64,000 nt of DNA from Paenibacillus kobensis NBRC 15729 (lineage in GTDB: Bacteria > Bacillota > Bacilli > Paenibacillales > Paenibacillaceae), in assembly GCF_004000825.1 (NCBI RefSeq), contig NZ_BILZ01000002.1, positions 186,001 to 250,000 on the forward strand, written 5' to 3'. Position 1 is the stretch's first letter. Each line of letters starts with the position of its first letter. Of the stretch, positions 1 through 8,027 are shown one piece after another. Below the pieces are notes generated by a model. That model searched no databases, had not been told where the DNA came from, and saw only the letters and a program-made list of their open reading frames with translations. Both the position numbers and the translations under genes were made by a program.

Positions 1-5
1 TCCGA

Positions 6-317
6 TTACGCTTGGATTTTTTCAATCGTCACTTTCGTGTACGGTTGACGGTGGCCTTGCTTGCGACGGTAGTTTTTCTTCGCTTTGTATTTGTAAACGA
101 TGATTTTTTTACCGCGGCCTTGCTTCTCGACTTTAGCAGAAACTGTAGCGCCAGCTACAACTGGCGTACCTGCTACGAGTGCGTCGCCTTTGGATACGGC
201 AAGAACGCGGTCGAAAGTGATGTTTTCGCCTGCGCCAGCCTCGAGTTTCTCGATGTAAAGAACATCGCCCTCTTGAACTTTGTATTGCTTGCCGCCCGTT
301 TCAATAATTGCGTACAT
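6..317 (-). CDS. rplU: 50S ribosomal protein L21
   Basis: Encodes 103 residues, the normal length for bacterial L21, a 23S rRNA-binding protein of the large ribosomal subunit. It begins [14 protein letters not shown] and has the basic C-terminal segment [17 protein letters not shown] typical of the family. The ATG follows a strong AAGGAGGTG Shine-Dalgarno sequence. It has its own promoter (447-475) and a roughly 120-nt leader. In Bacilli rplU is normally followed by ysxB and rpmA; those would lie beyond the left edge. Confidence 0.98.
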   Translation of the reverse strand: MYAIIETGGKQYKVQEGDVLYIEKLEAGAGENITFDRVLAVSKGDALVAGTPVVAGATVSAKVEKQGRGKKIIVYKYKAKKNYRRKQGHRQPYTKVTIEKIQA

Positions 318-440
318 GGATGGTGCACCTCCTTATTAGTGAAGACTCGCCTGATGCAGGTGGCAGACACGAAGTGCCGCACTTGCTGACCTGTTCGGAG
401 CGGTACCTTGTGTATGAAAACAAATAATGAAAACATACAC
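318..440 (-). ncRNA. rplU 5' leader, probable L21 autoregulatory leader
   Basis: About 120 nt separate the mapped promoter from the rplU ATG, long for a ribosomal protein gene, and the stretch is rich in self-complementarity. One arm with AGGT and CAG pairs with CTG and ACCT about 20 nt later, enclosing a small AAGTG/CACTT hairpin. Firmicute rplU operons are known to carry a conserved L21 leader RNA at this place. Position and pairing support that assignment, but the Rfam consensus was not checked. Confidence 0.55.
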
Positions 441-446
441 CCGACT

Positions 447-475
447 ATTATAGCATGCCCACTAGGCTAATTCAA
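447..475 (-). promoter_or_regulatory. sigma-A promoter of rplU
   Basis: On the minus strand, -35 TTGAAT (470-475), a 17-bp spacer and a perfect -10 TATAAT (447-452). It lies between the RNase E/G stop codon and rplU, so L21 can be transcribed independently of the upstream genes. Confidence 0.85.
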
Positions 476-488
476 CGATTTTCGTCAA

Positions 489-1739
489 TTAACGCTCACG
501 ACCGCAAGATTCGCATGTGGAGCTTCCCGGCGAGCGCCTGTTAAGCCTTGCCTTCTTGCGCGTTAATTCGAGCAACCCAAGCCTCGTCCACCCAACGACC
601 GTGCAACGGTTCCGGTCTCCTCTGGTTAGCGATTCAATGCGCTGAGAGATACGCTGCCGGTTCGACTCTTCCTCCATATCGATAAAATCGACAATAATGA
701 TGCCTCCGGTATCGCGAAGACGAAGGAGCCGCGCAATCACCTCCGCCGCCTCCTCATTCGTCCGGTAGAGCGTTTCCTCCAGACTGCCGCCGCCCGTATA
801 TTTACCCGTATTGACATCAATGACAGTCAGCGCTTCCGTCTCGTCCCACACAATATATCCGCCGCTGGCCAATTGAATGGTTCTTGCGAAAGCCTTCTCG
901 GCTTGGGCATCGACGCCGAACTGCGCGAACATCCTGTTCTCCGGATAACGCTTCACGATCCCTTCCCGGCCGGAAGCCATCTCTTTCACGAGCGCCACCG
1001 TCTGTGCCAGCACGCCGTCATCATCGACCCATATTTCATCCGTATCAGCTGTCAGCATATCCCTTATGGCCCGATGGACTAGCCCCGGTTCCCGGTGCAG
1101 CTCGGCAGGCGCTTTCACATCCGGTGCCTTCTGTATAATCCCGCGCCACACGTCCCGCATTCCCGCCACATCTTCGGCCAACGCCAGATCCGGCACGCCG
1201 CTCGCAGCAGTGCGGATAATAATGCCTTCTCCCGGCTGCCGCAGCCGTTCGCCGAGCATCCGAAGCCGCTCCCGCTCCGAATCGTTATCGATCTTGCGCG
1301 ATACGCCGACATAGTCAGCCTCCGGCATATAGACCAGCCATCTGCCCGGCAGCGACATATGCGTCGTCACACGGGCCCCTTTGCCGCCGCTTGGATCCCG
1401 CATCACCTGCACAATGAGCTCCTGCCCTGGCCTCACGATGTTCTGAATTAGAGGCTTATCTCTTCCCGAAGTTTGCTCGCGCTTGTCGATGTTCGGATGC
1501 AGCGCATCGTCGATGTATAGAAAGGCATTTTTCGAGAGGCCAATATCAAGAAAGGCAGCCTGCATGCCAGGCAGCACGTTCACCACTTTGCCTTTATACA
1601 CGTTGCCCACCACCGTGCCAAGGCCGCTGCTAGGCTGTCCCTGCTCGCGGGGCTCCGATACATAATCAATTAGAATGCCGTCTTCCAGCACCGCGGCATA
1701 TAATCCGTCAATGCGGCTTTGTACCAATAGCTGCCTCAT
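489..1739 (-). CDS. rng: Ribonuclease E/G family endoribonuclease
   Basis: A 416-residue protein of RNase G length. It has an S1-type RNA-binding region at about residues 40-130 (GNVYKGKVVNVLPGMQAAF) and a catalytic DNase I-like core. The two Mg-binding aspartates are visible as D308 in VIDVNTGKYTG and D351 in IIIVDFIDMEEE, matching D303 and D346 of E. coli RNase E. The C-terminal CESC (C409, C412) matches the Zn-link cysteines used for dimerisation. Family members cleave AU-rich single-stranded RNA in rRNA maturation and mRNA decay. The protein ends right after the Zn link, so no degradosome scaffold is present. The ATG follows a GGGGGAG site. Confidence 0.93.
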   Translation of the reverse strand: MRQLLVQSRIDGLYAAVLEDGILIDYVSEPREQGQPSSGLGTVVGNVYKGKVVNVLPGMQAAFLDIGLSKNAFLYIDDALHPNIDKREQTSGRDKPLIQNIVRPGQELIVQVMRDPSGGKGARVTTHMSLPGRWLVYMPEADYVGVSRKIDNDSERERLRMLGERLRQPGEGIIIRTAASGVPDLALAEDVAGMRDVWRGIIQKAPDVKAPAELHREPGLVHRAIRDMLTADTDEIWVDDDGVLAQTVALVKEMASGREGIVKRYPENRMFAQFGVDAQAEKAFARTIQLASGGYIVWDETEALTVIDVNTGKYTGGGSLEETLYRTNEEAAEVIARLLRLRDTGGIIIVDFIDMEEESNRQRISQRIESLTRGDRNRCTVVGWTRLGLLELTRKKARLNRRSPGSSTCESCGRER

Positions 1740-1798
1740 CTGCTCCCCCTGCCCGTCCGCTGTTATTTAGGACGATTATAGCATGAACGGGAAGACGG

Positions 1799-2680
1799 TC
1801 AAACGATCAGCTCAATGACGGGCCGGTTCGGGTTCGCAGAGGTAAAGTAACGGTATAACAGCTCGTTCTCAGGCATGACGCCGAGCAACTCGCCTCGTGG
1901 GGTCGTCACGTAGACAAGATGGACATGGTCCCTGCGCAAATGGCGCAGCACCGACTGAACCGCCGCTTCTGGACGCACAATGATCGGGGATGCGCCGGAG
2001 CTCCTGCTAAGCCGCTTGGCGGTGAAGCGGTCCCGGTTCACAAGAAAACGGATGAAGAGAATAGGCATATGCCTGCGGTAAGTCCAATTCGTCGCAAGCA
2101 GAAACAGAGCGATCGCAAGCACGTTAAGCTGTACGCCGCCTCCTGGCCACAACGGCCCAATAAAAGCTGACACGGCCAGTATGGTGCTCATTACAATACT
2201 TAGCCGAATGGACCAAGACAGCGCCCGATGATAGGACAGAAACCGCCCTAGCAAGCATTGCAGCAATTTACCTCCGTCGAGCGGACTGATTGGAATAAGA
2301 TTGAACGCTATAATGATCAGGTTAGCCTTCACCAGTTCGTCCGACCAGGCTGAATCCCAGCCGCTCAGATGACCAATTACCCAAGCTACGCCAGCCATCC
2401 AGACGTTTTGCAGCGGTCCGGCAACTGCGACAATGGCCTCCTCTTTCGTCGGCATGCCGCCCGCTTCCTCGACTTCCGCCACGCCTCCGAACGGGAGCAG
2501 CTTCACCTCGCGAATCGTCCATCCGAACGCGCGGGCCGCTGCTACGTGTCCAAGCTCATGCACGAAGACGAGCGAGAACAACGTAACAAGCTCGGCGAAC
2601 CGGCCCGCGGCAACCGACAGCAGCATAACGATAACGAACAGCGGGTGTACGCTCCATACGATTCCGCGCCATTTAATCAA
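1799..2680 (-). CDS. spoIVFB: Sporulation intramembrane metalloprotease SpoIVFB (M50)
   Basis: A 293-residue polytopic membrane protein, close to the 288 residues of B. subtilis SpoIVFB. The zinc site is seen as HELGH at residues 41-45 and the second motif NLIPISPLDGG with D135 (D137 in B. subtilis). The C-terminal 80 residues resemble a CBS-type domain (ILFIRF through GELLGVMPENELL). The family cleaves pro-sigma-K in the mother cell outer forespore membrane. The start is a TTG that overlaps the end of spoIVFA by 8 bp, so translation is probably coupled. Confidence 0.92.
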   Translation of the reverse strand: MIKWRGIVWSVHPLFVIVMLLSVAAGRFAELVTLFSLVFVHELGHVAAARAFGWTIREVKLLPFGGVAEVEEAGGMPTKEEAIVAVAGPLQNVWMAGVAWVIGHLSGWDSAWSDELVKANLIIIAFNLIPISPLDGGKLLQCLLGRFLSYHRALSWSIRLSIVMSTILAVSAFIGPLWPGGGVQLNVLAIALFLLATNWTYRRHMPILFIRFLVNRDRFTAKRLSRSSGASPIIVRPEAAVQSVLRHLRRDHVHLVYVTTPRGELLGVMPENELLYRYFTSANPNRPVIELIV

Positions 2681-3716
2681 GCGGTATCACTTCGGTCGGA
2701 TCGATAAACCGTCCGTCCTCCTTCACGGCGAAATACAGCAGGCTGTGCCCATTGCCTTCACCGTTGCCGAGCCGGCCGATCACGTCTCCCGCTTCTACCC
2801 AGTCGTCCTTGCGCACCTTCGCTTCGCCGAGCTGTCCATATTGCGTTTGCCTGCCGCCGGCATGCTGAATGATAACCGTCTGCCCTTCGCCGGCATCCGG
2901 TGTAACGAGCAAGACTTGTCCGGTCTCCGCTGCCGATACCGGATCGCCTGGCTGCCCTGCCAATTCGATTCCGCCGAGCGACTGGGCGAACGACTTCACA
3001 AGCGTTGACTCCGGCAGCGGAGAGACAACCGCCTGCGCAGTCATGGCAGCGCCGTCCACCGTCTCCGCATGTCCGCCGTTGCTGAACAACGGTATGAACG
3101 CCGGGGAACCGGAGAACGTACGATCATACCAAGCCGATACCGTCTGAAAATCAAAATCGGTCGTAAGCGCCGTCGTGACAACCGTCTGGGCTTCCTGTGC
3201 AGGAGCTCCGTCCAATTTGAACAGCCCCCACAGAACACCGAACAGAATCGCGCTTACAATGAACTGATTTCGGATCAGGCGCCAGAACCTGGAGCCGCCT
3301 TCCGTATGGTTCGTTTCATGAGAATGCCGGCTTCCGTTATTCCCAGGCAGCCTGTCCGCATACAAGCCAAGCCATGGTGCGGCATTCGCCTTCCACAACT
3401 TCTCCGGATCCTGCTCATATGGGTTCACATGGTTCTTCACGCTTGATCGGCCCGCAGCAGCAGAAACAGGCGGGGAAAAAGCATCGTTGGGCACAGTCCA
3501 GCCGGCAGGAGGAAGACTATCTATGACAGAATGATCGGCAGCAGCCGGCTGTTCTGCAGCAGGCTGCCGTTCTATTATTGGAATTGCCTTATGTTCAACA
3601 TGCTCATTGGGCTGATTCAATAGGGTAACCGGTTCACCATACAAGTCCGCCGTCTTGGACTGCTCGATGATTTGCCGGATTTTCTGCTGTTGCCGCTGCC
3701 GAATCCGTTCATTCAT
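2673..3716 (-). CDS. spoIVFA: SpoIVFA-like regulator with degenerate M23 domain
   Basis: A 347-residue protein with a basic, glutamine-rich N-terminus, one membrane segment at about 151-167 and an M23/LytM fold at about 254-345. The HxH of active M23 peptidases is replaced (LLYFAVKEDG), so it is probably non-catalytic, as in known SpoIVFA, which anchors and inhibits SpoIVFB until the SpoIVB signal. Its place directly before spoIVFB and the sigma-E-type promoter (3744-3770) fit. It is longer than the 264-residue B. subtilis protein because of a low-complexity N-terminal region. The Shine-Dalgarno is AAGGAGG. Confidence 0.88.
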   Translation of the reverse strand: MNERIRQRQQQKIRQIIEQSKTADLYGEPVTLLNQPNEHVEHKAIPIIERQPAAEQPAAADHSVIDSLPPAGWTVPNDAFSPPVSAAAGRSSVKNHVNPYEQDPEKLWKANAAPWLGLYADRLPGNNGSRHSHETNHTEGGSRFWRLIRNQFIVSAILFGVLWGLFKLDGAPAQEAQTVVTTALTTDFDFQTVSAWYDRTFSGSPAFIPLFSNGGHAETVDGAAMTAQAVVSPLPESTLVKSFAQSLGGIELAGQPGDPVSAAETGQVLLVTPDAGEGQTVIIQHAGGRQTQYGQLGEAKVRKDDWVEAGDVIGRLGNGEGNGHSLLYFAVKEDGRFIDPTEVIPLD

Positions 3717-3743
3717 TATTTTCGCCCTCCTTCACTTGTCCTA

Positions 3744-3770
3744 TATGTATGAAGGATGAGGAACAACTAT
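3744..3770 (-). promoter_or_regulatory. Probable sigma-E promoter of spoIVFAB
   Basis: On the minus strand, ATA (3768-3770), 16 bp, then CATACATA (3744-3751), close to the mother-cell sigma-E consensus ATA-N16-CATACANT. The transcription start would lie about 20 nt before the spoIVFA ribosome-binding site. It agrees with the known sigma-E control of spoIVF in Bacillus. Confidence 0.7.
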
Positions 3771-3865
3771 GAGCGGCAGCAGCCCGGGAACAACGACTAT
3801 TCCATTAAACATCTTGCGGGCTAATCTTTCTGCTGCGGCACCAAACACAGCCTAAATGGATTGGC

Positions 3866-3946
3866 TTCACCAAATAAAAAGCCGGTCGCCACTCTATCCG
3901 TGCTGCCGCTAGGCAGCCGCATGAATAGATTGGAACCGGTCTTATC
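3866..3946 (-). terminator. Intrinsic terminator after the hydroxyacid dehydrogenase
   Basis: A long imperfect hairpin: outer CCGGT/ACCGG pairs, a middle CTAT/ATAG stem and an apical GCTGCC-TAGC-GGCAGC hairpin. On the minus strand it is followed by TTTTTATTT. It closes the allantoinase / M20 / dehydrogenase unit before the spoIVFAB promoter. Confidence 0.8.
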
Positions 3947-3969
3947 TTTTCTGAACACACTCTTTACGG

Positions 3970-4929
3970 TTATCCGTTCACTCGATTAACTGGACTTCCG
4001 ATCATGTACTGTTTTAAATTGTCCGCCGCAATTCCCATTAGCCGCTGCCGTGCTTCGAAGGTTGCCCAGCCGATATGCGGCGTAATATAGCAGTTGCGAG
4101 CGCCAATGAGCGGGTTGTCTGCCGGCGGCGGTTCGACGCTTAGCACATCGACGGCGGCACCGGCAATCCGTCCTTCGTTCAATGCGGAAGCCAAATCTGC
4201 TTCAACGACATGTCCGCCGCGCGCTGTATTGATCAATACCGCAGTCGGCTTCATCCATTCAATCGTCCGGCTGTTAATAATACCTTGCGTATCCGAAGTA
4301 AGCGGACAATGCAGCGTAACGAAATCTGACTGCCGAAACAGCTGTTCCATTGTGACGAATCGAACCGATTCCAGCCCTTCGACTCGTTTCTCCGTACGCG
4401 TATGCACAACAACGTTCATCCCGAACGCTAGTGCAGTCCGTGCAACCTGTTGCCCGATCTGGCCGAATCCGAAAAGACCGATCGTCTTGCCCGCCAACTC
4501 CACGAGCGGAAAATCAGCAAACATAAAGTGACGGCTGCTGCTCCAACGTCCGCTATGGACAGCATCGCTATGCTGCTTCACATGATGGCAATGCTCGAGC
4601 AAATAGGCAAACACGAGTTGAACGACCGATGCTGTGCTGTAATCCGGAATATTCGTTACGGCGATTCCTTGCGACGATGCCGCAGGCAGATCGACCACAT
4701 TATAACCGGTTGCAAGCACACCAATATAACGCAGACGCGGCAGCTCGGCAAGTACGCTGCCGTTCAGCGGCGTCTTGTTCGTTAAGACGGCGTCTGCCTC
4801 CCGCGCCCTCTCAACGATTTGATCCGCATCCGTCTTATCGTATACTGTAACCGTTCCAAGCGCCTCGAAAGCTTCCCACGACAGATCTCCGGGATTTAAC
4901 GTATAGCCATCTAGTACGACAATATTCAT
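3970..4929 (-). CDS. NAD-dependent D-2-hydroxyacid dehydrogenase (glyoxylate/hydroxypyruvate reductase-like)
   Basis: A 319-residue cytosolic dehydrogenase with the Rossmann motif GLFGFGQIG at about 151-159 and the catalytic triad R237 (INTARGG), E266 (VEPP) and H285 (PHIGWAT). Family members interconvert 2-ketoacids and D-2-hydroxyacids; the closest named groups are glycerate dehydrogenase and glyoxylate reductase. The start at 4929 is preferred over a further upstream in-frame ATG because AAAGGGAG precedes it. It is the third gene of the allantoinase unit, so reduction of glyoxylate released from allantoin is a reasonable inference, but the substrate is not fixed by sequence. Confidence 0.85.
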   Translation of the reverse strand: MNIVVLDGYTLNPGDLSWEAFEALGTVTVYDKTDADQIVERAREADAVLTNKTPLNGSVLAELPRLRYIGVLATGYNVVDLPAASSQGIAVTNIPDYSTASVVQLVFAYLLEHCHHVKQHSDAVHSGRWSSSRHFMFADFPLVELAGKTIGLFGFGQIGQQVARTALAFGMNVVVHTRTEKRVEGLESVRFVTMEQLFRQSDFVTLHCPLTSDTQGIINSRTIEWMKPTAVLINTARGGHVVEADLASALNEGRIAGAAVDVLSVEPPPADNPLIGARNCYITPHIGWATFEARQRLMGIAADNLKQYMIGSPVNRVNG

Positions 4930-5015
4930 TCTGCCTCTCCCTTTCACAGCTGCTGCAGCCTTCTTCGAACAAACCGTTCTATCGTTCATCTATCATATAC
5001 GGAAAGCCGTCCAAA

Positions 5016-6305
5016 TTACAGTGAGTCGTGAGCCTCGGCATTCAGCAAATTGTAAAGCGTTAGCGTTATAACACGTACAGCAGCGGCAACATCGGACACC
5101 AGAACATGCTCATCAGACCGGTGGCCATTCGCTTCCGCAAGCGTGCGCGGGCCAGCTCCGAACATAACAGCCGGCACCCCTGCCTCATCGAAGTGACGGG
5201 CGTCCGCGTACAACGGCACACCTTCCACAGGAAGTTCGCCTCCGCCCATAACGTCCGACCAGCTTGTCTTCAGAGCGCTGATGAGCGGTGAGGCAGTATC
5301 GACAGGACCGAACGGATAGGCAAGCAATATGCGCTGCGTTTCGACCGATATGCCCGGCATATGCAAGACCGACGCCGTTATCCGGTCAATGAGTTCCTGT
5401 TCGACCGCTATCGGATCTTCCTCCGGAATAATGCGGCGGTCAAGCCGAATCGTGCACTCGTCCGGCACGACGTTCGTATTGATCCCCCCGCTGATAAGTC
5501 CAACGTTCAATGTAGGCGAACCGATGCCTGGCACACCGGACTGGTGCTGCGCCAGCCCGTTTCGATATTCGTACAGCCCTGTCAAAAGCCGGTTCATCGC
5601 TTGCAGCGCATCCGCTCCCGTATCCGGTATAGCCGCATGCGCGGATTTGCCCTTCACCTTTACTTCTAAGTGCAAGCATCCGTTATGAGCATGAACGGCC
5701 GAATGCGTAAAACCCGCGCATATCGCATAGTCCGGATCGACCTTCCCTGATGCGAGCAGCCGTTTCGGTCCGATTTCGCCGCCCGTCTCTTCATCGAACG
5801 TAAAGACAAGAACGATCGTACCAGAGCCGCCGGCAGCCAACTCCCTTATAGCCATCGCCGCAAACGTATAAACCGCGATATCCGACTTCGAGACGGCTGC
5901 ACCGCGCCCGTAAAGCTTGCCTTCATCGATCTGTCCGCCATAAGGATCGTAGCTCCAGCCGCTTCCTGGCGGAACGACGTCGCCATGTGCGTTCAGCACG
6001 ATGACCGGCCCGCGGCCGTCACCTATTGTGATCTTAGCCAGTACATTATTGACCGCAATCATGCCGGCCTGACGAACTGTTTCGGCAGGCACCGGAACCG
6101 TAATCGGCTCGAATCCAAGCTCTTCCAGCCATGCCGCTGTCTCGGCGGCTATTGGACGGCAGTCTCCAGCCGGATTATCGGACGGGACTCTCACTAACGA
6201 TTGGATCATTTGGATCAAACGCTCGTCGCTATGGTCCAGCCAATCCAGCAGCTTCATCCGGTCCGAAGCACGTTTCTCATGATCGAATACAATACGTTCG
6301 TTCAT
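5016..6305 (-). CDS. M20-family metallohydrolase (ArgE/DapE type)
   Basis: A 429-residue di-zinc amidohydrolase or peptidase. Visible metal-site motifs are NAHGDVVPPG, TFDEETGGEIGP and a late MFGAGPRTLAEANG segment. The usual GRGxxDxKG motif reads GRGAAVSKSD here, with the acidic ligand displaced, a variant I recall from a subgroup of uncharacterised M20 proteins. ATG at 6305 follows AAGGGGG with a 7-nt gap and is favoured over an in-frame TTG two codons upstream. Lying between allantoinase and a hydroxyacid dehydrogenase, it may act on a ureido or N-acyl compound, but no specific substrate can be read from the sequence. Confidence 0.85.
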   Translation of the reverse strand: MNERIVFDHEKRASDRMKLLDWLDHSDERLIQMIQSLVRVPSDNPAGDCRPIAAETAAWLEELGFEPITVPVPAETVRQAGMIAVNNVLAKITIGDGRGPVIVLNAHGDVVPPGSGWSYDPYGGQIDEGKLYGRGAAVSKSDIAVYTFAAMAIRELAAGGSGTIVLVFTFDEETGGEIGPKRLLASGKVDPDYAICAGFTHSAVHAHNGCLHLEVKVKGKSAHAAIPDTGADALQAMNRLLTGLYEYRNGLAQHQSGVPGIGSPTLNVGLISGGINTNVVPDECTIRLDRRIIPEEDPIAVEQELIDRITASVLHMPGISVETQRILLAYPFGPVDTASPLISALKTSWSDVMGGGELPVEGVPLYADARHFDEAGVPAVMFGAGPRTLAEANGHRSDEHVLVSDVAAAVRVITLTLYNLLNAEAHDSL

Positions 6306-6347
6306 CGACAATCCCCCTTAATCCATCATAATCGTCAGCTCTGCCGC

Positions 6348-7760
6348 CTAACCGCGCAGCGTAGATTGCGGATTCGGCCTGAACACCGAACCAGCAGCCT
6401 GTACTGTTGGACGGACGAGAATCCCTCCCCCTGCTCCACCTGTCAGAGCCCCCTCTGCGTATACCGTCCTGCCTCGAACCATCGTCCGCACGACGCGGCA
6501 GCCGATTTGACGCCCGACATAAGGACTCTGCCTGTGCCGGTCGAACAGCATCTCCCTCTCGAGCCGATACGTCCCGTTCAAATCGACAAACGCAAGATCG
6601 GCATCTCGCCCTACTTCTATTGCCCCTTTGCGGTCCGCAATCCCGAACCGTTCCGCTGGAGCTCCGGCGACGGCCCGTGCAATTCGTGTGAGCGGCAGTC
6701 CGCGCTTCAGATGGCCTTCGTCCAGCATAAGTTCCATTGTGCTTTGCGCCCCTGATATACCGCCCCATATGGCGAAGAAATCGCTCGAATCTTTCATCTC
6801 TGGCGGACATGGCGAATGATCGGAAGAGACAATCTCGATTGTTCCATCCGCAACCAGCTCCCACAACCGCTCCAAATTTGCCGTGTCGCGCAGCGGAGGG
6901 GAGCATTTTGCCGCAGCGCCGATTTCAGCCAAATCATCCTCGGTTAGCGTCAAATAATGAGCACACGTCTCGATCGATGCATCGATGCCTGCGCGGCGCG
7001 CTTCCGCGATATCAAGCACCGCATCTGAGCTGCTGATATGGACAAAATGGACCGGACACCCCGTAAGCTCCGCTGCGAGCAGTGCCCGCCGCACCGCATC
7101 CCTCTCCGCCCAGATTGGACGCGATCTAGCATAGGACCTTGCATCTGTCTTTCCGGCGCGCTTCATCTCATCCGCTAATGCCGCTACAATCGGCTCCGTC
7201 TCGGCGTGCAGCGCAAGCAGCCGGCCGGTCGGAGTGATTCTCTCCATCCCTCTTAACAAGCTCACATCGTCGACTTCACGAAAGTCGCCCTCCTCAGTCG
7301 AACCCGGGAAACACATAAACGCTTTGAAGCCGATAACGCCCGCTTCCGCCAGCGGACCGATACTATCCATATGTCCAGGCATTAAGCCGCCCCATAAACC
7401 GTAATCGATACGAGATGAGGAAGCGGCTGCAAGCTTCATCCGCAGCGCATGCTCTGTCACCGTTGGCGGTCTGCCATTAAGCGGCATATCGAAGCAGGTG
7501 GTGCAGCCGCCCGCGGCTAGCGCGGCAGTCCCCGTATCGAACCCTTCCCAATGACCTAAGCCAGGTTCGTTAAGATGGACATGCACGTCAACGGCACCGG
7601 GCAGCACCGTTAAGCCGCTGCCGTCGATTGTTTCCATGCTTGCTTCTTCAATTCTATTTGCAATTACTGCGATGATGCCGTCCTTGATGCCGATTTCGAC
7701 CTGCTTCACGCCGTCTTGCAGCACGGCAGCTGCGCCTCTCACAATCAAATCCAACGTCAT
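6348..7760 (-). CDS. allB: Allantoinase
   Basis: A 470-residue cyclic amidohydrolase that opens allantoin to allantoate. Its metal ligands line up with E. coli AllB: H60 and H62 in DVHVHLNEPG, carbamylated K146 in GFKAF, H185, H241 and D314 in SDHSPC. The SDHSPC sequence and the overall spacing separate it from dihydroorotase and hydantoinase. Start at 7760 (MTLDLIVRG) is chosen because AGGTGG lies 8 nt upstream; an in-frame GTG at 7772 has no such site. It is the first gene of a three-gene unit with its own promoter and operator and corresponds to pucH of B. subtilis. Confidence 0.93.
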   Translation of the reverse strand: MTLDLIVRGAAAVLQDGVKQVEIGIKDGIIAVIANRIEEASMETIDGSGLTVLPGAVDVHVHLNEPGLGHWEGFDTGTAALAAGGCTTCFDMPLNGRPPTVTEHALRMKLAAASSSRIDYGLWGGLMPGHMDSIGPLAEAGVIGFKAFMCFPGSTEEGDFREVDDVSLLRGMERITPTGRLLALHAETEPIVAALADEMKRAGKTDARSYARSRPIWAERDAVRRALLAAELTGCPVHFVHISSSDAVLDIAEARRAGIDASIETCAHYLTLTEDDLAEIGAAAKCSPPLRDTANLERLWELVADGTIEIVSSDHSPCPPEMKDSSDFFAIWGGISGAQSTMELMLDEGHLKRGLPLTRIARAVAGAPAERFGIADRKGAIEVGRDADLAFVDLNGTYRLEREMLFDRHRQSPYVGRQIGCRVVRTMVRGRTVYAEGALTGGAGGGILVRPTVQAAGSVFRPNPQSTLRG

Positions 7761-7777
7761 CGCATCATCCACCTATC

Positions 7778-7802
7778 AATATGTTAGATTTACTAACATA
7801 TT
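7778..7802. promoter_or_regulatory. Palindromic operator at the allB promoter
   Basis: A perfect 10-bp inverted repeat, AATATGTTAG-ATTTA-CTAACATATT, that overlaps the -10 box and the expected transcription start of allB. This is the position of a classical repressor site. The TGTTAGATT half recurs at the xdhC promoter (62705-62713). The binding protein is unknown. Confidence 0.75.
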
Positions 7803-7826
7803 ACAATGGATTCCACGTGGTGTCAT
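7798..7826 (-). promoter_or_regulatory. sigma-A promoter of allB
   Basis: On the minus strand, -35 ATGACA (7821-7826), a 17-bp spacer and -10 TAATAT (7798-7803). The spacer holds a second small palindrome, CCACGTGG (7813-7820). Confidence 0.7.
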
Positions 7827-7969
7827 GGCCAAATTTGCCGATATCGCTTATTCCACAAAGAAAATCCCAAAATATATGACGCGAATATGACGCGAAATAA
7901 CAACTTCATTCCTAATAAGCCTCAGACGCCGTATTCTCTGTACGCCAGCTCCGAACATTCGGCATACAA

Positions 7970-8010
7970 CAAAAAGAGTTGTTCCGAAGCACTCAGCTTC
8001 GGAACAACTC
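7970..8010 (-). terminator. Terminator after rodA
   Basis: A perfect 15-bp stem (7976-7990 with 7996-8010) and a 5-nt loop, followed on the minus strand by TTTTTGTTGT. It separates the cell-shape/division operon from allB. Confidence 0.95.
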
Positions 8011-8027
8011 CTAGTACAGAACAACAG

